From contig FR890626.1 of NCBI GenBank assembly GCA_000435075.1, forward strand, positions 1 through 6,472: DNA of 6,472 nucleotides, read 5' to 3'. The position numbers were made by a program, and so were the translations under genes. The first letter of the stretch is position 1. Every line of letters starts with the position of its first letter. Below the pieces are notes generated by a model, which did not search any database, was not told where the DNA came from, and saw nothing but the letters and a program-made list of their open reading frames with translations. This DNA is from Bacteroides sp. CAG:770. GTDB taxonomy: Bacteria; Bacteroidota; Bacteroidia; Bacteroidales; UBA932. Shown piece after piece: positions 5,878 through 6,472 of this stretch.

Positions 5878-5900
5878 CAAAAAAAACGCGGGAAATTTGC

Positions 5901-5908
5901 TAAATTTG
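5901..5908 (+). promoter_or_regulatory. folP promoter, -7 element
   Basis: TAAATTTG fully matches the Bacteroidetes -7 consensus, 20 bp before the folP ATG at 5929, so the mRNA leader would be only about 15 nt. No TTTG is present at the -33 distance; that position falls in the A-run at 5879-5886. It faces away from the tmk -7 element, with 23 bp between the two boxes. Confidence 0.5.
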
Positions 5909-5928
5909 GCTTCTAATCTGGCAACAAA

Positions 5929-6472
5929 ATGGACAAGAACAGAAAAATCGACGTGATGGGAATCATAAACATCACGGACAACTCATATTACAGCGAAAGC
6001 AGATGCCTCGGAAAAGACGGGCATGACGACATTTCACAAATTCTGGCCAAAGCCGAAATGATGGTACGGAATGGTGCTTCGATTCTGGACATCGGCGCAT
6101 GTTCCACAAGACCGGGCTCGGACCCCGTCGGTGCCGACGAAGAGTGGAGAAGGCTGGAACCGGCCCTGAAAGCCATCAGAGCAGAATTCCCCGACATCAC
6201 CATCTCAATCGACACCTACTGGCCGTCCATCGTGCGGAAAGCCTTCGGGACCATCGGAAAGTTCATTGTCAATGACGTTACCGCCGGAGAGGGAATGTAC
6301 GATAAGGTCAATGCCGATGAATGTGGCGAAATGCTCCTCACTGCAGGCGAACTGGGACTTCCTTTCGCCGCAATGCACATGAGAGGAAACCCAAAGACAA
6401 TGCAGACTCTTACCGAGTATGATGATGTGACTGAAGATGTCGTGGAGTACTTCAGGAACTTCAGCAGGAGAG
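5929..6472 (+). CDS. folP: Dihydropteroate synthase, 5' part
   Basis: Condenses p-aminobenzoate with 6-hydroxymethyl-7,8-dihydropterin diphosphate to dihydropteroate in folate synthesis; the sulfonamide target. 181 codons are present and the frame is still open at the window end, so about 90-100 residues should lie beyond. TIM-barrel signatures appear in order: MGIINITDNSYYSES (10-24) with the Mg/diphosphate-binding Asn14; ILDIGACSTRPGS, the family's second signature; SIDTYWPSIVRKA; FIVNDVTAGEG; and MHMRGNPKTMQ. The first loop departs from the usual NVTPDSF pattern: the proline is missing and DNSYY replaces DSF. The ATG at 5929 places the first barrel strand at once, as in relatives. Divergent from tmk with its own -7 element. 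Chromosomal folP is favoured over an acquired sul gene because of the housekeeping setting and divergence from Sul motifs. Confidence 0.95.
   Translation, partial: MDKNRKIDVMGIINITDNSYYSESRCLGKDGHDDISQILAKAEMMVRNGASILDIGACSTRPGSDPVGADEEWRRLEPALKAIRAEFPDITISIDTYWPSIVRKAFGTIGKFIVNDVTAGEGMYDKVNADECGEMLLTAGELGLPFAAMHMRGNPKTMQTLTEYDDVTEDVVEYFRNFSRR

Overview
The window looks like ordinary chromosomal sequence from a member of the Bacteroidetes, most likely the order Bacteroidales. The proteins resemble Bacteroidales versions of their families: the BT_3928-type DoxX/MauE-like membrane protein, the YugP-type zinc peptidase, a thymidylate kinase with FPRYD and DRYVYSN motifs, and a DHPS with DIGACSTRPG. 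Three intergenic regions carry close matches to the Bacteroidetes -7 promoter element TAnnTTTG, and classical Shine-Dalgarno sequences are mostly absent. No species can be named from what is visible.

Layout. Positions 1-140: the end of a repeat (R1) and a strong two-way terminator hairpin. 141-446 (-): a small TSCPD-domain protein. 447-723: a non-coding stretch with a ~180-bp imperfect inverted repeat whose right end (R2) is nearly identical to R1. 724-1836 (-): tadA and, 3 bp upstream of it, a YugP-type membrane zinc metallopeptidase, apparently one operon. 1837-2077: divergent control region. 2078-3187 (+): alanine racemase. 3213-3788 (-): DJ-1/PfpI-family protein, convergent with alr. 3790-3830: a third, inverted partial copy of the repeat (R3). 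3832-5067 (-): BT_3928-like membrane protein. 5092-5772 (-): thymidylate kinase. 5773-5928: divergent promoter region. 5929-6472 (+): 5' part of folP, running off the window.

The genes are mostly housekeeping: tRNA wobble editing (TadA), D-alanine for peptidoglycan (Alr), dTMP phosphorylation (Tmk) and folate synthesis (FolP). Tmk and FolP are joined metabolically, because thymidylate synthesis consumes the folate cofactor, and they share a compact divergent promoter region. The peptidase, the BT_3928-like protein, the DJ-1 protein and the TSCPD protein have no precise known role.

The most unusual signal is non-coding. The element at 492-670 folds on the + strand into a long interrupted hairpin with G-U pairs and a possible tandem G-A motif. 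Its right end recurs at the window start, so the TSCPD gene is bracketed by direct copies. A shorter inverted copy fills the gap behind the BT_3928-like gene. This looks like a dispersed structured repeat and possibly an RNA. No defence system, CRISPR array, tRNA, rRNA or complete insertion sequence is visible.
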